From NCBI GenBank assembly GCA_938083225.1, contig CALKCH010000027.1:1-47099 (forward strand): DNA of 47,099 bases, given 5' to 3'. The notes below the pieces were generated by a model that made no database searches, was not told the origin of the DNA, and saw nothing but the letters and a program-made list of their open reading frames with translations. The DNA is from Candidatus Bipolaricaulota bacterium (GTDB lineage Bacteria > Bipolaricaulota > Bipolaricaulia > Bipolaricaulales > Bipolaricaulaceae). Each line of letters opens with the position of its first letter. Within the stretch, counting starts at the first letter, position 1. A program made the position numbers and the translations under genes. Below, in pieces: positions 23,333-32,803 of the stretch.

Positions 23333-24783
23333 AGCAAGAGATCAAATTTGGCACAGATGGGTGGCGGGGTGTGATTGCCCGCGATTTCACGTTCGCCAAC
23401 GTGGCGCGGGTGGGGGCAGCGCTGGGCTCGTATCTGCGGGACCCGCAGCGGAAGGAGATGCAGGTTTACCGAGAGTGGGGGGTCCGTTTGCAACCCCCTG
23501 AGGCCGGGGTTCTGGTCGGCTACGACACCCGGTTCCTCTCCCGAGAGTTCGCTGTGGAACTAGCGCGAGCCCTCCAGCAAGCTGGGGTTCCAGCCTGGAT
23601 CACGCCAGAACCTGTACCCACCCCCGCTCTCTCTTTCTCCGTGCGCGAAGAGGGGTTGGCCGGAGGCGTGATGATCACGGCCTCCCACAACCCGCCGGAA
23701 TATAACGGGATCAAATTCAAACCGGAATACGGTGGATCCGCCACGGAAGAGATTACCCGGGAGATCGAAGCCCATCTCCCTCCCCAACCGCCCAAATTGG
23801 ACCAAACCGAGGTTCCTACCAAAGGGGTGCGGGAACACTACTTGGAGAAGGTGCGGAAGGCTGTGAATCTCGAGCTCATCAGACAGGCACCGCTTTTTCC
23901 TGTGGTGGACGCCATGTATGGTTCGGCTCAGGGGTACTTGTCCACCATTCTCCGGGAGCTGCGCCTTCCTCATCTTGCCATTCGCTCCGGCCGGGACCCT
24001 CTGTTTGGCGGGAAAAAGCCGGAGCCCATCGCGGAGAACATGCGGCCGCTGCGGGCAGTCATCCGGGGCCTGCGCGGCCGAGTGCGGGGCCGGATCATGG
24101 TGGGACTCGTCACTGATGGCGACGGAGACCGCGCCGCGGGCATGAACGAACAGGGGGAATTTTTGGACACCCACCGCACCGCTTCCCTGCTCCTCTGGCA
24201 TCTCTTCCGGAACCGCAACCTACGGGGGCCAGTGCTGAAATCTTTTGCCCTCACGGACATGGTTCGCAAGCTCGCGGATGCCGAAGGCGTACCCTGCCAG
24301 GAGATCAAGATCGGGTTCAAGTGGGCGGTGGAAGGATTGGTCACGGGAACAGCGATGTTCGCCGCGGAGGAATCCGGAGGTTATGGGTACGCCTGGCATC
24401 TGCCCGAGCGCGACGGAATCCTCTCCGGGCTCCTTCTCCTGGAGCTTGTGGCCACTACCCGAAAACCCCTCTCCTCTTTGGTGGAGGAACTTTTTGCCCG
24501 GGTTGGCCCCCATTACTATTCCCGACGGGATCTGACGCTGCCCAATCGCTTGGAAATCGCCGAAAAACTAGAGAAAAATCCACCGGACACTCTTGCTGGG
24601 CATAGCGTGAAAGCTCTGGAGAATTTGGATGGGCTAAAATTGCGGTTCGCCCGAGGGTGGTTGTTGTTCCGCGCCTCCGGGACTGAGCCTATCCTCCGCT
24701 TATACTGCGAGATGGATGACCCGCGGGAGGTGCAAAAGGTTTTGGCCGCCGCGGAGGACCTGGTGAAAGGGGGACTGCTGTGA
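23329..24783 (+). CDS. Phosphoglucomutase/phosphomannomutase family phosphohexomutase
   Basis: 484 residues. Interconverts hexose 1- and 6-phosphates via a phosphoserine. N-terminal [11 protein letters not shown], active-site loop [14 protein letters not shown] (the Ser is the phosphorylated residue), metal-binding DGDGDR, sugar-binding [10 protein letters not shown] and the C-terminal phosphate-binding loop [12 protein letters not shown] are all present. It matches the bacterial/archaeal alpha-PGM group; whether glucose, mannose or glucosamine phosphate is preferred is not evident, though GlmM usually has a shorter sequence. It could feed the nearby glycosyltransferases with nucleotide-sugar precursors. 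Overlaps both neighbours by 4 bases. Confidence 0.92.
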   Translation: MKQEIKFGTDGWRGVIARDFTFANVARVGAALGSYLRDPQRKEMQVYREWGVRLQPPEAGVLVGYDTRFLSREFAVELARALQQAGVPAWITPEPVPTPALSFSVREEGLAGGVMITASHNPPEYNGIKFKPEYGGSATEEITREIEAHLPPQPPKLDQTEVPTKGVREHYLEKVRKAVNLELIRQAPLFPVVDAMYGSAQGYLSTILRELRLPHLAIRSGRDPLFGGKKPEPIAENMRPLRAVIRGLRGRVRGRIMVGLVTDGDGDRAAGMNEQGEFLDTHRTASLLLWHLFRNRNLRGPVLKSFALTDMVRKLADAEGVPCQEIKIGFKWAVEGLVTGTAMFAAEESGGYGYAWHLPERDGILSGLLLLELVATTRKPLSSLVEELFARVGPHYYSRRDLTLPNRLEIAEKLEKNPPDTLAGHSVKALENLDGLKLRFARGWLLFRASGTEPILRLYCEMDDPREVQKVLAAAEDLVKGGLL

Positions 24784-27668
24784 TCCCAGAGCCCTATAAC
24801 CCCCAGGTGGTGGAAGAGAAATGGCGGGATTTTTGGCGTGAGCGGGGCTTTTTTAAAGCCAAAACCCACGAACCCCAGCGGAAGTTTTACTACCTCAACA
24901 TGTTCCCCTACCCATCCGGCAAACTTCACGCTGGGCACGGCCGAAACTACATCCTGGGCGATGCCATTGTGCGCTTCCTCCTCATGCGGGGCTGGAACGT
25001 GCTCAACCCCATGGGCTGGGATGCCTTCGGCCTCCCTGCAGAAAACGCAGCCATCGAACAGGGCGTGCATCCTCGGGATTGGACCTGGGCCAACATCCGT
25101 GAGTTCAAACGACAGTTCAGAGCTTGGGGAGTGGAGTACGACTGGGACAGGGAGATCGCTACCTGCGAGCCCGGCTACTACAAGTGGACCCAGTGGATCT
25201 TCCTGAAGCTTTACGAGCGGGGCTTGGCCTATCGGGCCAAAGGGAAGGTCAACTGGTGCCCCCACTGCGAGGTGGTACTGGCCAACGAGCAGGTCATTGG
25301 CGGCCGCTGCTGGCGTTGTAACTCCCCCGTGGAAAAGAAGGAGCTCGAACAATGGTATTTCAGGATCACCGCTTATGCTGAACGGCTCTTGAAAGATCTG
25401 GAGAAACTGGACTGGCCAGAACACGTAAAGAAGATGCAGGAAAACTGGATCGGCCGCTCGGAAGGGGCAGAAATCGTTTTTCCCACGGAAAAAGGAGCGG
25501 AGATCAAGGTCTTCACTACCCGGCCGGATACCCTGTGGGGAGCGACCTTTCTGGTCCTGGCTCCGGAGCATCCCTGGGTGCCGGAGCTCACCGCGTTGGA
25601 GCAGCGCGCCGCCGTGGAAGCTTACCGCGCTGCTGCCGATCGCCTGACCGAAGTGGAACGCACCTCCACAGAAAAGGAGAAGACTGGGGTCTTTGTGGGC
25701 ACGTACGCCATCAATCCCGCCACACGCGAACGCATCCCCATCTGGGTTGCAGACTACGTCCTCATGGGCTACGGCACCGGCGCCATCATGGGCGTCCCCG
25801 CCCACGACGAGCGCGATTTTCAATTCGCCTTGTCCCACGGTCTTCCGGTGATCCCCGTGATCGCCCACCCTGGCGGGGAGATCCGGATTTTCGTCCCAGC
25901 CGACGCCTTTGTTTCCTCCCTGCCCCAAGCTTTACGGGCCTTGGGAATCCCAGTGGGCTCGACAAAAGATGGGGCGCTTTTGGCCAACGCTCCTACGGAA
26001 ATCATGGACAAGGCCGCTTCCGTGATCCGGGAACGTTTGACCGAAAAGGGATGGGCGGCGATGGTGGGCCAAGGTTGGCAGATCGTGTTCCCGGACGAGG
26101 TGATCAGCATCGGGAGCGTGGCGGAGGAGCGGCGAGCCCTGAGCCGGCTCAAGGCCATCGATCCGGCGCTGGCCGAAAAACGTACCGTGGCGGAGATCCT
26201 TTGGGCCGTGCCAGCACTGCGGGACTTCCTTTTCCATGCAGAATTTGGGCCGATGCTCAACTCCGGTCCCCTCTCCGGGACGCCCGGGGCCGAAGCGGTT
26301 CGAAAAACCGTAGCTTGGCTTGAGGAGAAAGGCTTAGGAAATGCCGCGGTGACCTATAAGCTTCGGGACTGGCTCATTTCCCGCCAACGCTATTGGGGCG
26401 CGCCCATCCCCATTATTCACTGCCCGCGGTGTGGCATAGTCCCTGTTCCCGAAAAAGATCTTCCTGTCCTTCTTCCTGAGGTAAACCGCATCGGGAAACT
26501 GGGGTTGGCGGACATCCCGGGGTTCATCTCCACCACCTGTCCGCGCTGCGGCGGACCTGCCCAGCGGGATACGGACACCATGGACACCTTTGTCGACTCT
26601 TCTTGGTACTTCCTGCGTTTCATTTCGCCGAAGGACGAGGATCGCCCGTTCGATCCGGATCTGGTGAACAGGTGGCTGCCTGTGGACCTGTACGTGGGTG
26701 GTGTGGAGCACGCTATCCTCCACCTCCTTTATGCTCGCTTCATCACGAAATTCCTCCACGACCTGGGTTGGCTCTCCTTTGACGAGCCGTTTAAAAAGCT
26801 TTTCACCCAAGGGATGGTCACCTATCCGGCGTATTGGTGCCCCACCCATCATTGGATCCCGCCCAAGGAGGTTCTGCCGGGCGACCGCTGTCCCAAATGC
26901 GGGGCGGAGTTGGAGGTATCGGTGGTGGCCATGTCCAAATCCAAAAAGAACGTGGTCTCGCCTGACGAGCTCATCGCCCAATACGGTGCGGACACGGAAC
27001 GGCTCTATACCCTCTTCATGGGCCCGCCCGAAAAGGAGATCGAGTGGAGCGAGGAGGGCGTGCGGGGTTGTTGGCGTTTTCTCAACAGGTTTTGGAACAT
27101 GGCGTTGGCCATCATTTCCCGCGCTGCCGGAGTGCGAGAGGAGCCAGATCCCCAGGCCTTGGGAACACAAGGGCGTGCCCTTTGGACCAAGCTTCACGCC
27201 ACAGTGAAGAAAGTGACTGAGGAGTTTGAGGGGCGGTTGGCCTTGAACACGGCAGTAGCTGCAATTATGGAGCTCACCAACGAACTGGCCAGCTACGCTG
27301 AAGATCGCGAAGCAGACCCTCGACTCCTCCGCAGTGTGCTGCGCAACCTTGTCCTGATCCTCTCCCCCTTTACGCCTTTTATCTGCGAGGAGATTTGGCA
27401 CCGCTTAGGCGAGACCAAAGCCGTCTTGGAGACCCCTTGGCCGGAGTACGATCCCCAGGCTTTGGCGGAGGGAGAGGTGGAGATTCCTGTACAGATAAAC
27501 GGAAAGGTGCGGGTTAGGGTACGTGTTTCCCGCGCCGCGGCCAGTGACCCCCAAGTTCTGCAGGATTTGGTGCTGGCTGATCCCTCGGTGCGCGAACGTC
27601 TGCGGGGGTTACGGATTGAGAAGGTCGTGGCCGTTCCGGCCAAGCTTGTGTCGATTGTGGCCCGATGA
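24780..27668 (+). CDS. leuS: Leucyl-tRNA synthetase with an enlarged editing region
   Basis: 962 residues, about 100 longer than the E. coli enzyme. Class I synthetase for tRNA-Leu. HAGH (in [12 protein letters not shown]) is the HIGH motif and MSKSKKN the KMSKS motif. The CP1 editing domain is recognisable ([34 protein letters not shown]). The extra length lies at about residues 355-485 (bases ~25840-26235), just before [13 protein letters not shown], and includes [12 protein letters not shown] and HAEFGPML. Two zinc-type CXXC pairs are present in the following domain. GTG start overlaps the mutase stop by 4 bases. Confidence 0.97.
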   Translation: MIPEPYNPQVVEEKWRDFWRERGFFKAKTHEPQRKFYYLNMFPYPSGKLHAGHGRNYILGDAIVRFLLMRGWNVLNPMGWDAFGLPAENAAIEQGVHPRDWTWANIREFKRQFRAWGVEYDWDREIATCEPGYYKWTQWIFLKLYERGLAYRAKGKVNWCPHCEVVLANEQVIGGRCWRCNSPVEKKELEQWYFRITAYAERLLKDLEKLDWPEHVKKMQENWIGRSEGAEIVFPTEKGAEIKVFTTRPDTLWGATFLVLAPEHPWVPELTALEQRAAVEAYRAAADRLTEVERTSTEKEKTGVFVGTYAINPATRERIPIWVADYVLMGYGTGAIMGVPAHDERDFQFALSHGLPVIPVIAHPGGEIRIFVPADAFVSSLPQALRALGIPVGSTKDGALLANAPTEIMDKAASVIRERLTEKGWAAMVGQGWQIVFPDEVISIGSVAEERRALSRLKAIDPALAEKRTVAEILWAVPALRDFLFHAEFGPMLNSGPLSGTPGAEAVRKTVAWLEEKGLGNAAVTYKLRDWLISRQRYWGAPIPIIHCPRCGIVPVPEKDLPVLLPEVNRIGKLGLADIPGFISTTCPRCGGPAQRDTDTMDTFVDSSWYFLRFISPKDEDRPFDPDLVNRWLPVDLYVGGVEHAILHLLYARFITKFLHDLGWLSFDEPFKKLFTQGMVTYPAYWCPTHHWIPPKEVLPGDRCPKCGAELEVSVVAMSKSKKNVVSPDELIAQYGADTERLYTLFMGPPEKEIEWSEEGVRGCWRFLNRFWNMALAIISRAAGVREEPDPQALGTQGRALWTKLHATVKKVTEEFEGRLALNTAVAAIMELTNELASYAEDREADPRLLRSVLRNLVLILSPFTPFICEEIWHRLGETKAVLETPWPEYDPQALAEGEVEIPVQINGKVRVRVRVSRAAASDPQVLQDLVLADPSVRERLRGLRIEKVVAVPAKLVSIVAR

Positions 27669-28789
27669 GTCCAACCCTTTGGGGCGTTTTGGGGGGAATC
27701 GTCGCGGGCATAGCTCTCGCGCTCCTGGGGGAAGCGAAGAACCTGAAGGTCCTCAGGAGGCTTGTGGCCTGCGCGGGCACCCCGGGAAAACTTTCCATCG
27801 TCATCGCCAGCCGTAATGAAGAAGCGGTGATCGAAAATACCGTTCGCACTTTGGCAAGCCACGCTCCTCCAGACACGGAAATCGTGGTAGTAGACGGATC
27901 CACTGATTCCACGCCCCAGATCCTGGCCCGCCTCTCCCAAGAAATCCCGGCACTCAAAGTTCTCGCTGATCCCTACCGCACAGGTAAACCCGCGGCCCTC
28001 AACCATGCCCTCAAACATGTAACGGGGGACATCATTCTCTTCCTCGATGCCGATGCCCGCATGGACCGTGAGGCGCTGACCTTCTATCCCCGGCTTTTGG
28101 CTCATCCCAGCGCTCGCGCCGCCTACGCTGATTTCACTTTCTACAACTTCCGCAAGACTTGGGTCATCGAGGCCCAGGAGTACCTCTTCTCCTTTTCCCG
28201 TCGTCTTGTGTTCTCTGGCCTTTTGTGGCGCCCAGTATTCATGACCTGCGGCTTGTTCGTGCGCAAAGATCTCTTGCAAGAGGCCGGGGAATTTGACCCA
28301 AAAACATTGGTAGACGACTTTGACCTTAGCATTCGCCTTGCGCGGGCAAAGGTGAGGGTGCCTTTTGTGCGCGGCCCCCGTTGCCGAATCCAATATGCAC
28401 CAACCCTGCGTGATCTTTTCTATCAGTTCCTGCGGTGGTACACCGGGGGCATTCGGGAGATGCGGGACGAGATCAAACAAGGTGATCTTTCCTATCTGCT
28501 CCTCATGGTGGCTCTTGCACTGTTGATTTATTTCCCCCAGGTTGCGCTTTTGTTAGATGTGAGCCGAGGAACGTGGCTCCTTGTGCCGCTTGTACTCCCG
28601 GGATTTATGGCTTTTCTTTGGGCAGCTACCTCGGTCCCCACACTGTTGGACCAGCGTAAGCCAAGGCTTACCATCTTGTGGGCCTTTCCCTTCCTGTACT
28701 TCTGGATCCAGCTGACCGTGGCTGTAGCCCTCCTCCGTTCTTTTGGGGGCCAACAGCCGTGGTACAAAGTGCGGAGGGAAAGGGGGTAA
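27665..28789 (+). CDS. Membrane-bound processive-type family 2 glycosyltransferase
   Basis: 374 residues. N-terminal membrane helix (~7-24), cytosolic GT-A domain, then three to four C-terminal helices (~270-360). D,D,D,QXXRW signature: [13 protein letters not shown] at 128-130, DDFD at 217-220 and QFLRW at 254-258. This set is typical of BcsA/hyaluronan-synthase-like enzymes that polymerise and export a glycan, but some members add single sugars to lipids. ATGA overlap with leuS. Confidence 0.87.
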   Translation: MSPTLWGVLGGIVAGIALALLGEAKNLKVLRRLVACAGTPGKLSIVIASRNEEAVIENTVRTLASHAPPDTEIVVVDGSTDSTPQILARLSQEIPALKVLADPYRTGKPAALNHALKHVTGDIILFLDADARMDREALTFYPRLLAHPSARAAYADFTFYNFRKTWVIEAQEYLFSFSRRLVFSGLLWRPVFMTCGLFVRKDLLQEAGEFDPKTLVDDFDLSIRLARAKVRVPFVRGPRCRIQYAPTLRDLFYQFLRWYTGGIREMRDEIKQGDLSYLLLMVALALLIYFPQVALLLDVSRGTWLLVPLVLPGFMAFLWAATSVPTLLDQRKPRLTILWAFPFLYFWIQLTVAVALLRSFGGQQPWYKVRRERG

Positions 28790-28791
28790 AG

Positions 28792-29514
28792 ATGCCCAAG
28801 CTCTCCATCGTCATTCCCACTCTCAATGAAGAAGCCTATCTTCCAGGACTTCTCGAGAGCATCGCTGCCCAGGACTGGAAGGAATACGAAATCATCGTGT
28901 CCGACGCGGGTTCTTCTGACCGAACGGTGGAGATCGCCCGAAGCTATGGGGCCAAGGTCGTGGTGGGCCCAAGACGTGGACCCGGATACGGGCGCAATCG
29001 CGGAGCGGAAGCGGCCCAAGGCGAACTCCTCCTTTTCCTGGACGCCGACGTGCGCCTGCCCAAGAAGGATTTTCTGCACAAAGCAGTGCAAGAATTCGAA
29101 AAAAGAAGGTTAGGGGCGGGCGGGTTTTACATCCGCGCCTGGGACGGGAACTTAGGACATCGCCTGCTTTTCTTGTTGGGTAACGTCTTGTTTTGGGCAA
29201 CCCAGAAAGTCGATCCCCATGTACCAGGCTGGGCCATCTTTGTCCGAAAAGAGCTGCACCAAAAAATTGGGGGGTTTGATGAAACCCCAGCCTTTCGTGA
29301 GGATCACGATTACATAAATCGCATTCGCCCCTACGGAAAAATTGGGTTTTTGAGAACAGGACCAATTAGGGTTTCTACCCGGAGGTTCGCCGCCGAGGGC
29401 ACTTTTCGTACCCTGGCCATTTACCTCTACACTGAGCTTGCTCGCCCCTTCGGCCGCATTCCCTATGAGCGTTTTCGGTATAAGTTCGGCTGGACTGAAA
29501 AGAAAAAAGGATGA
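28792..29514 (+). CDS. Family 2 glycosyltransferase
   Basis: 240 residues. MPKLSIVIPTLNEEAYLPGL, VSDAGSSDRTVEIA and the metal-site LFLDADVRLP define a GT2 domain. A short hydrophobic segment (LGHRLLFLLGNVLFWA) may associate with the membrane. FREDHDYINRIR fits the catalytic-base region. ATG at 28792 sits two bases after the previous stop behind GGGGGTAAAG. Donor and acceptor unknown; context suggests glycolipid or surface glycan synthesis with its neighbours. Confidence 0.86.
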   Translation: MPKLSIVIPTLNEEAYLPGLLESIAAQDWKEYEIIVSDAGSSDRTVEIARSYGAKVVVGPRRGPGYGRNRGAEAAQGELLLFLDADVRLPKKDFLHKAVQEFEKRRLGAGGFYIRAWDGNLGHRLLFLLGNVLFWATQKVDPHVPGWAIFVRKELHQKIGGFDETPAFREDHDYINRIRPYGKIGFLRTGPIRVSTRRFAAEGTFRTLAIYLYTELARPFGRIPYERFRYKFGWTEKKKG

Positions 29515-30254
29515 TTTCGTCCGACTTTCGCTCCCGCCTTAAGATCGCCTTCATCCAAGCGACATATGAATTCTTTTGGTGTGGTTACGTTCTGTTCATT
29601 CTCCTTTTGGCTTGCTTTGTGCGGATCCGGCGTGAAGGGGAGAAGCCCTCACGGCCCTGTGTCCTGGCGGTGACCCACGTTAGCGGCTATGGCTTTGACC
29701 CCCTTTTCGTGACCTGGGCTAGCCGACATTTCCGGGGTTTTGCCCTCTACTCTCTGGACCGGCCTGGCCGGTTAGTTCGCTTCCTCTCCCACAGCTTTTG
29801 GCGCTTCGGGGTCACCCAGGATCCCCAAAGGAAAAGAGTCGTCAACCCCAGGACTATCGAAGCGGCGGTCCGATATTTGAAGGGCGGTGGGAGTCTCCAA
29901 GTTTTTCCTGAGGGGGATCGATTCTGGGAGCGCAGGCTCTACCCCGGCGCTGCCGTCTTGGCCAGGCGGGCCCAGGTGCCTCTGATCCCGGTGGGACTTG
30001 AGAACGCGCCCGCTTACGAGCCCGGTGCGGAGTCACTGCCAGTTCTGCAGGGCATCCTGCGCGCCCTGAGAAAGACCATCCAAAAGCGCCAGATCGTCGT
30101 GCATTTCGCCGACCCCATCTGGCCCAATCCCGCCCTCCCCGAGGATGAGGACGTGGATTGCATGATGCGTGAGCTTGAGCGCGTTTTCCATGAGTTCTAT
30201 CAAAAATTCTACGGGCTTCCTGGCCCGGTTTGGCTCAGCCCGAAAGAAGCTTGA
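29511..30254 (+). CDS. PlsC-like lysophospholipid/glycolipid acyltransferase
   Basis: 247 residues. One N-terminal membrane helix (~22-38), then an LPLAT domain. Motif III is FPEGDRF (132-138; usual FPEGTRS). Motif I is unusual: His56 and Asp63 are separated by six residues (HVSGYGFD) rather than the standard four (HX4D). It would transfer an acyl chain from acyl-ACP or -CoA to a lipid acceptor. Co-translated with two glycosyltransferases (4-base overlap), so a glycolipid rather than lysophosphatidate may be the acceptor; that is inference. Its 3' end overlaps the convergent NTPase gene by 20 bases. Confidence 0.78.
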   Translation: MISSDFRSRLKIAFIQATYEFFWCGYVLFILLLACFVRIRREGEKPSRPCVLAVTHVSGYGFDPLFVTWASRHFRGFALYSLDRPGRLVRFLSHSFWRFGVTQDPQRKRVVNPRTIEAAVRYLKGGGSLQVFPEGDRFWERRLYPGAAVLARRAQVPLIPVGLENAPAYEPGAESLPVLQGILRALRKTIQKRQIVVHFADPIWPNPALPEDEDVDCMMRELERVFHEFYQKFYGLPGPVWLSPKEA

Positions 30255-30747
30255 CAACCTCTTGAATTTTCTCCTCGCGATTGCTCTGGGTGAGACGGAT
30301 GAGCAAATCCACCTCGTGGCGGATACGATAGGCCAAACGGTGGTTAGAGGCGCGATGCACGGTGACCAGGAGGTGTTTTTCGCTGGCCAAAGCCTTTTCC
30401 ACGGCCGCGATGAACCTGGGTGACTTAAGCTCCATCGGGCCAACCTCATCGATCACGACGAGCTCCGCTTCATTTATGGCACGCCCAATGGCCGCCGCGC
30501 CAATTTCTTCGAGGTCGCGCAAACAAAGTCGGTACTTCCCAAATTCTGGGCCATCACAATGATGGCGGTGGGCCAGCAACCCCTCCCGACCCGTGGCCAC
30601 ATCCCGCAAAAGGAACCCCACGCGGTAGCCACTTTTGCGGATCTCCTCGGTGATCATTCCGCCAGCCCGCAGGGGCACCGCCAAAAGCACCCTTTTCACC
30701 AGCGTGGTTTTCCCCACACCAGGATTCCCCGTAACCCCGATCTTCAT
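30235..30747 (-). CDS. THEP1-type nucleoside-triphosphatase
   Basis: 170 residues. P-loop GNPGVGKTT at 7-15, Walker B VVIDEVGPMEL, and the segment GYRVGFLLRD match the THEP1 NTPase family known from hyperthermophiles such as Aquifex and from archaea. The family hydrolyses NTPs broadly in vitro; its cellular role is not settled. ATG at 30747 gives the compact family N-terminus (MKIGVTG); the open frame upstream is antisense to the next gene. TACAAT lies 7 bases before the ATG. Confidence 0.88.
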   Translation of the reverse strand: MKIGVTGNPGVGKTTLVKRVLLAVPLRAGGMITEEIRKSGYRVGFLLRDVATGREGLLAHRHHCDGPEFGKYRLCLRDLEEIGAAAIGRAINEAELVVIDEVGPMELKSPRFIAAVEKALASEKHLLVTVHRASNHRLAYRIRHEVDLLIRLTQSNREEKIQEVVKLLSG

Positions 30748-30754
30748 CGGCGGA

Positions 30755-30760
30755 ATTGTA
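30755..30760 (-). promoter_or_regulatory. -10 box of the THEP1 NTPase gene
   Basis: TACAAT on the minus strand, 7 bases from the ATG at 30747; no good -35. It overlaps the -35 (TTGTAA) of the divergent AEC transporter promoter, so the two promoters may compete. Confidence 0.5.
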
Positions 30761-30785
30761 AACTCTCGCTTTTTCCGCGTACCCT
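30756..30785 (+). promoter_or_regulatory. Promoter of the AEC transporter gene
   Basis: TTGTAA (30756-30761), 18-base spacer, TACCCT (30780-30785), 7 bases before the ATG at 30793. No Shine-Dalgarno sequence. Confidence 0.45.
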
Positions 30786-30792
30786 TTAGGCC

Positions 30793-31695
30793 ATGATCCT
30801 CCAGGTTATCGGTCCAGCCTTCTTGCTGGTAGGGGTGGGCTACGTCTTGGGAAAGACGGGCAAAATCCCGGCCCGGCCGTTTGCAGAATTCAGCTTTTGG
30901 GTCCTTTCGCCCGCCCTCATCTTTGAGACCCTGCGCACGGCCCAATTGCCCGCCAGGGACGCAGCCCTCGTGGCCCTTTTTGTGGTCAGCCACTACGGAG
31001 CCATGTTTCTTCTGTCTCTTCCGCTTGGACGCATCCTTTTCCCCACCGACCCGGACGGGCGTCGCGTTACCTCTCTCCTCCTTACGTTTGGAAACTGCGG
31101 AAATCTTGGTCTTCCTATTCTCCTTTTCGCCTACGGGCAGCAGGCCATGGATGTGGGTGTGATCTTTTTGGCTACGAACACCGTGCTTTTGGCCACTTTA
31201 GGGGTGGGGATCGCAGGCTGGGAAGGAAAGCCGGACCTACGCATTCTCCTCCGGAGCATTTTGGCCGTGCCCTGGCCTTACGCCGTGACTTTGGCGGTGG
31301 TGGTGCGGTTGACCCAAGCCTGGCCCACCGTGTTGGCCCGCGCCTCCGAGCTTCTCAGCCAGGCTGCCATTCCCGTGTTCCTTGTGCTTTTGGGTTTGGA
31401 ACTGGCCGAAGCGAACTTCAGGGCCGTGGCCAAGTCTGCAGGGATTGTGGCCCTGGCACGCTTGATCTTGGCTTCTGCCTTGGCTTGGCCACTGGCGTCG
31501 CTTTTCGGGGCCACGCCTTTGGTGCGGCGAAGCCTCGTCATCGAAGGCAGTGTTCCCAGTGCCGTGAACGCCTATATTCTGGCCGCCCAATACAACCGCA
31601 ACTCCAAACTAGCCGCCACCGCTTTGCTCCTCTCCACCCTTCTTTCCCTGGGTACCCTCTCCCTCACCCTCTTCTTCCTCGCTCGATTCGGATAA
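30793..31695 (+). CDS. AEC-family (auxin efflux carrier-like) transporter
   Basis: 300 residues, about ten hydrophobic helices throughout. MILQVIGPAFLLVGVGYVLGK and the central GNCGNLGLPILLFAYG are characteristic of bacterial AEC proteins, secondary carriers often moving organic acids such as malate or malonate. The C-terminal repeat includes RRSLVIEGSVPSAVNAYILA. Substrate unknown; the downstream 2-hydroxyacid dehydrogenase, 20 bases away, makes a hydroxy- or oxo-acid plausible. Confidence 0.85.
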   Translation: MILQVIGPAFLLVGVGYVLGKTGKIPARPFAEFSFWVLSPALIFETLRTAQLPARDAALVALFVVSHYGAMFLLSLPLGRILFPTDPDGRRVTSLLLTFGNCGNLGLPILLFAYGQQAMDVGVIFLATNTVLLATLGVGIAGWEGKPDLRILLRSILAVPWPYAVTLAVVVRLTQAWPTVLARASELLSQAAIPVFLVLLGLELAEANFRAVAKSAGIVALARLILASALAWPLASLFGATPLVRRSLVIEGSVPSAVNAYILAAQYNRNSKLAATALLLSTLLSLGTLSLTLFFLARFG

Positions 31696-31715
31696 ACTCC
31701 ACCAAAGGAGACGCA

Positions 31716-32702
31716 ATGGCGAAAGTAGTCATCACTACGAAGTTTTTCCCCGAGGAAATCGAGCGGATTACCCGTGAGGGCCATGAAGTCCGTGTGCACG
31801 AGGGCGAATCTCTAGAAAAAGCCAAACTCGTGCGTTTCGCTAAAGATGCGGAGGCTTTGATCGTCCTTCTTTCGGATCGCATCGATGAGGAACTTCTGCA
31901 GGGTCTTCCGAAACTGCGCATCGTGGCCAATCTCGGCGTGGGAGTGGATAACATCGACCTGGCAGCCGCCACACGGCGCGGGATCCTAGTGACGAACACT
32001 CCGGATGTGCTCACGGAGGCCACGGCGGACCTGGCCTGGGCCCTCCTTTTGGCAGTGGCGCGGCGGATCACAGAGGCGGATCAGGACCTGCGGCGGGAGG
32101 GGTTCCCCGGCTGGACTTTTCTTCCTAAACACCTGGGCGTGGATGTATACGGGAGGACCATAGGGATCGTGGGGTTCGGTCGTATTGGCCAAGCGGTGGC
32201 CCGCCGGGCTCAGGGTTTCAGCATGCGCATCCTTTACTACTCTCGCACCCGCAAGCCCGAAAAAGAAGCGACCCTCGGTGCGCAGTATGTTTCCCTGGCG
32301 GAACTCCTCAGAGAAAGCGACTTCGTGGTCCTTTCTCTGCCCCTCACCCCGCAAACCCGACACCTCCTGGGAGAGCGAGAACTCAGGCTCATGAAGCGGG
32401 AGGCGATCCTGGTGAATGTGGCGCGAGGGCCGATCGTAGACGAGGGGGCTTTGGCCCAGGCGCTGAAAGAGGGGCGCATCCTGGGCGCGGGCCTAGACGT
32501 ATTCGAACGGGAGCCCGAAGTTCATCCTGAGCTTTTGTCCTTGAAAAATGTGGTGCTCACTCCCCACATCGGCTCCGCAACCTGGGCCACGCGCCGCCGG
32601 ATGGCCGCCTTGGCCGTGGATAACGTCTTGGCCGCCCTGCGCGGAGAACAACCCCCCACGTTGGTGAACAAGGAAGCCTGGACAAACCGCTCCCCGGCGT
32701 AA
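31716..32702 (+). CDS. D-isomer-specific 2-hydroxyacid dehydrogenase (glyoxylate/hydroxypyruvate reductase-like)
   Basis: 328 residues. NAD(P)-dependent interconversion of 2-oxoacids and D-2-hydroxyacids. Rossmann motif GIVGFGRIGQAVA, catalytic Arg in NVARGPIVDE, Glu in DVFEREP and His in TPHIGSAT. Most like glyoxylate/hydroxypyruvate reductases; no ACT domain, so not the long SerA form. The basic residue after the second strand (YYSRTRKPEK) suggests NADP(H) use. ATG at 31716 follows AAAGGAGACGCA, a good ribosome-binding site that settles the start. Confidence 0.9.
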   Translation: MAKVVITTKFFPEEIERITREGHEVRVHEGESLEKAKLVRFAKDAEALIVLLSDRIDEELLQGLPKLRIVANLGVGVDNIDLAAATRRGILVTNTPDVLTEATADLAWALLLAVARRITEADQDLRREGFPGWTFLPKHLGVDVYGRTIGIVGFGRIGQAVARRAQGFSMRILYYSRTRKPEKEATLGAQYVSLAELLRESDFVVLSLPLTPQTRHLLGERELRLMKREAILVNVARGPIVDEGALAQALKEGRILGAGLDVFEREPEVHPELLSLKNVVLTPHIGSATWATRRRMAALAVDNVLAALRGEQPPTLVNKEAWTNRSPA

Positions 32703-32712
32703 CCGTCATCAC

Positions 32713-32740
32713 TTGACAGCACGGTCGTTCCGCATAGGAT
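32713..32740 (+). promoter_or_regulatory. Strong promoter of the Cys-rich secreted protein gene
   Basis: Consensus TTGACA (32713-32718), 16-base spacer, TAGGAT (32735-32740). It is followed by a ~55-base leader with the Shine-Dalgarno GAGGAGGTGG before the ATG at 32804. The best -35 in the window. Confidence 0.75.
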
Positions 32741-32803
32741 GAAGACGGTGGGGAACCTGAGCAGGCCCTGCGGTGTAAGGAATAGACGAGGAGGTGGAAG
32801 GCT

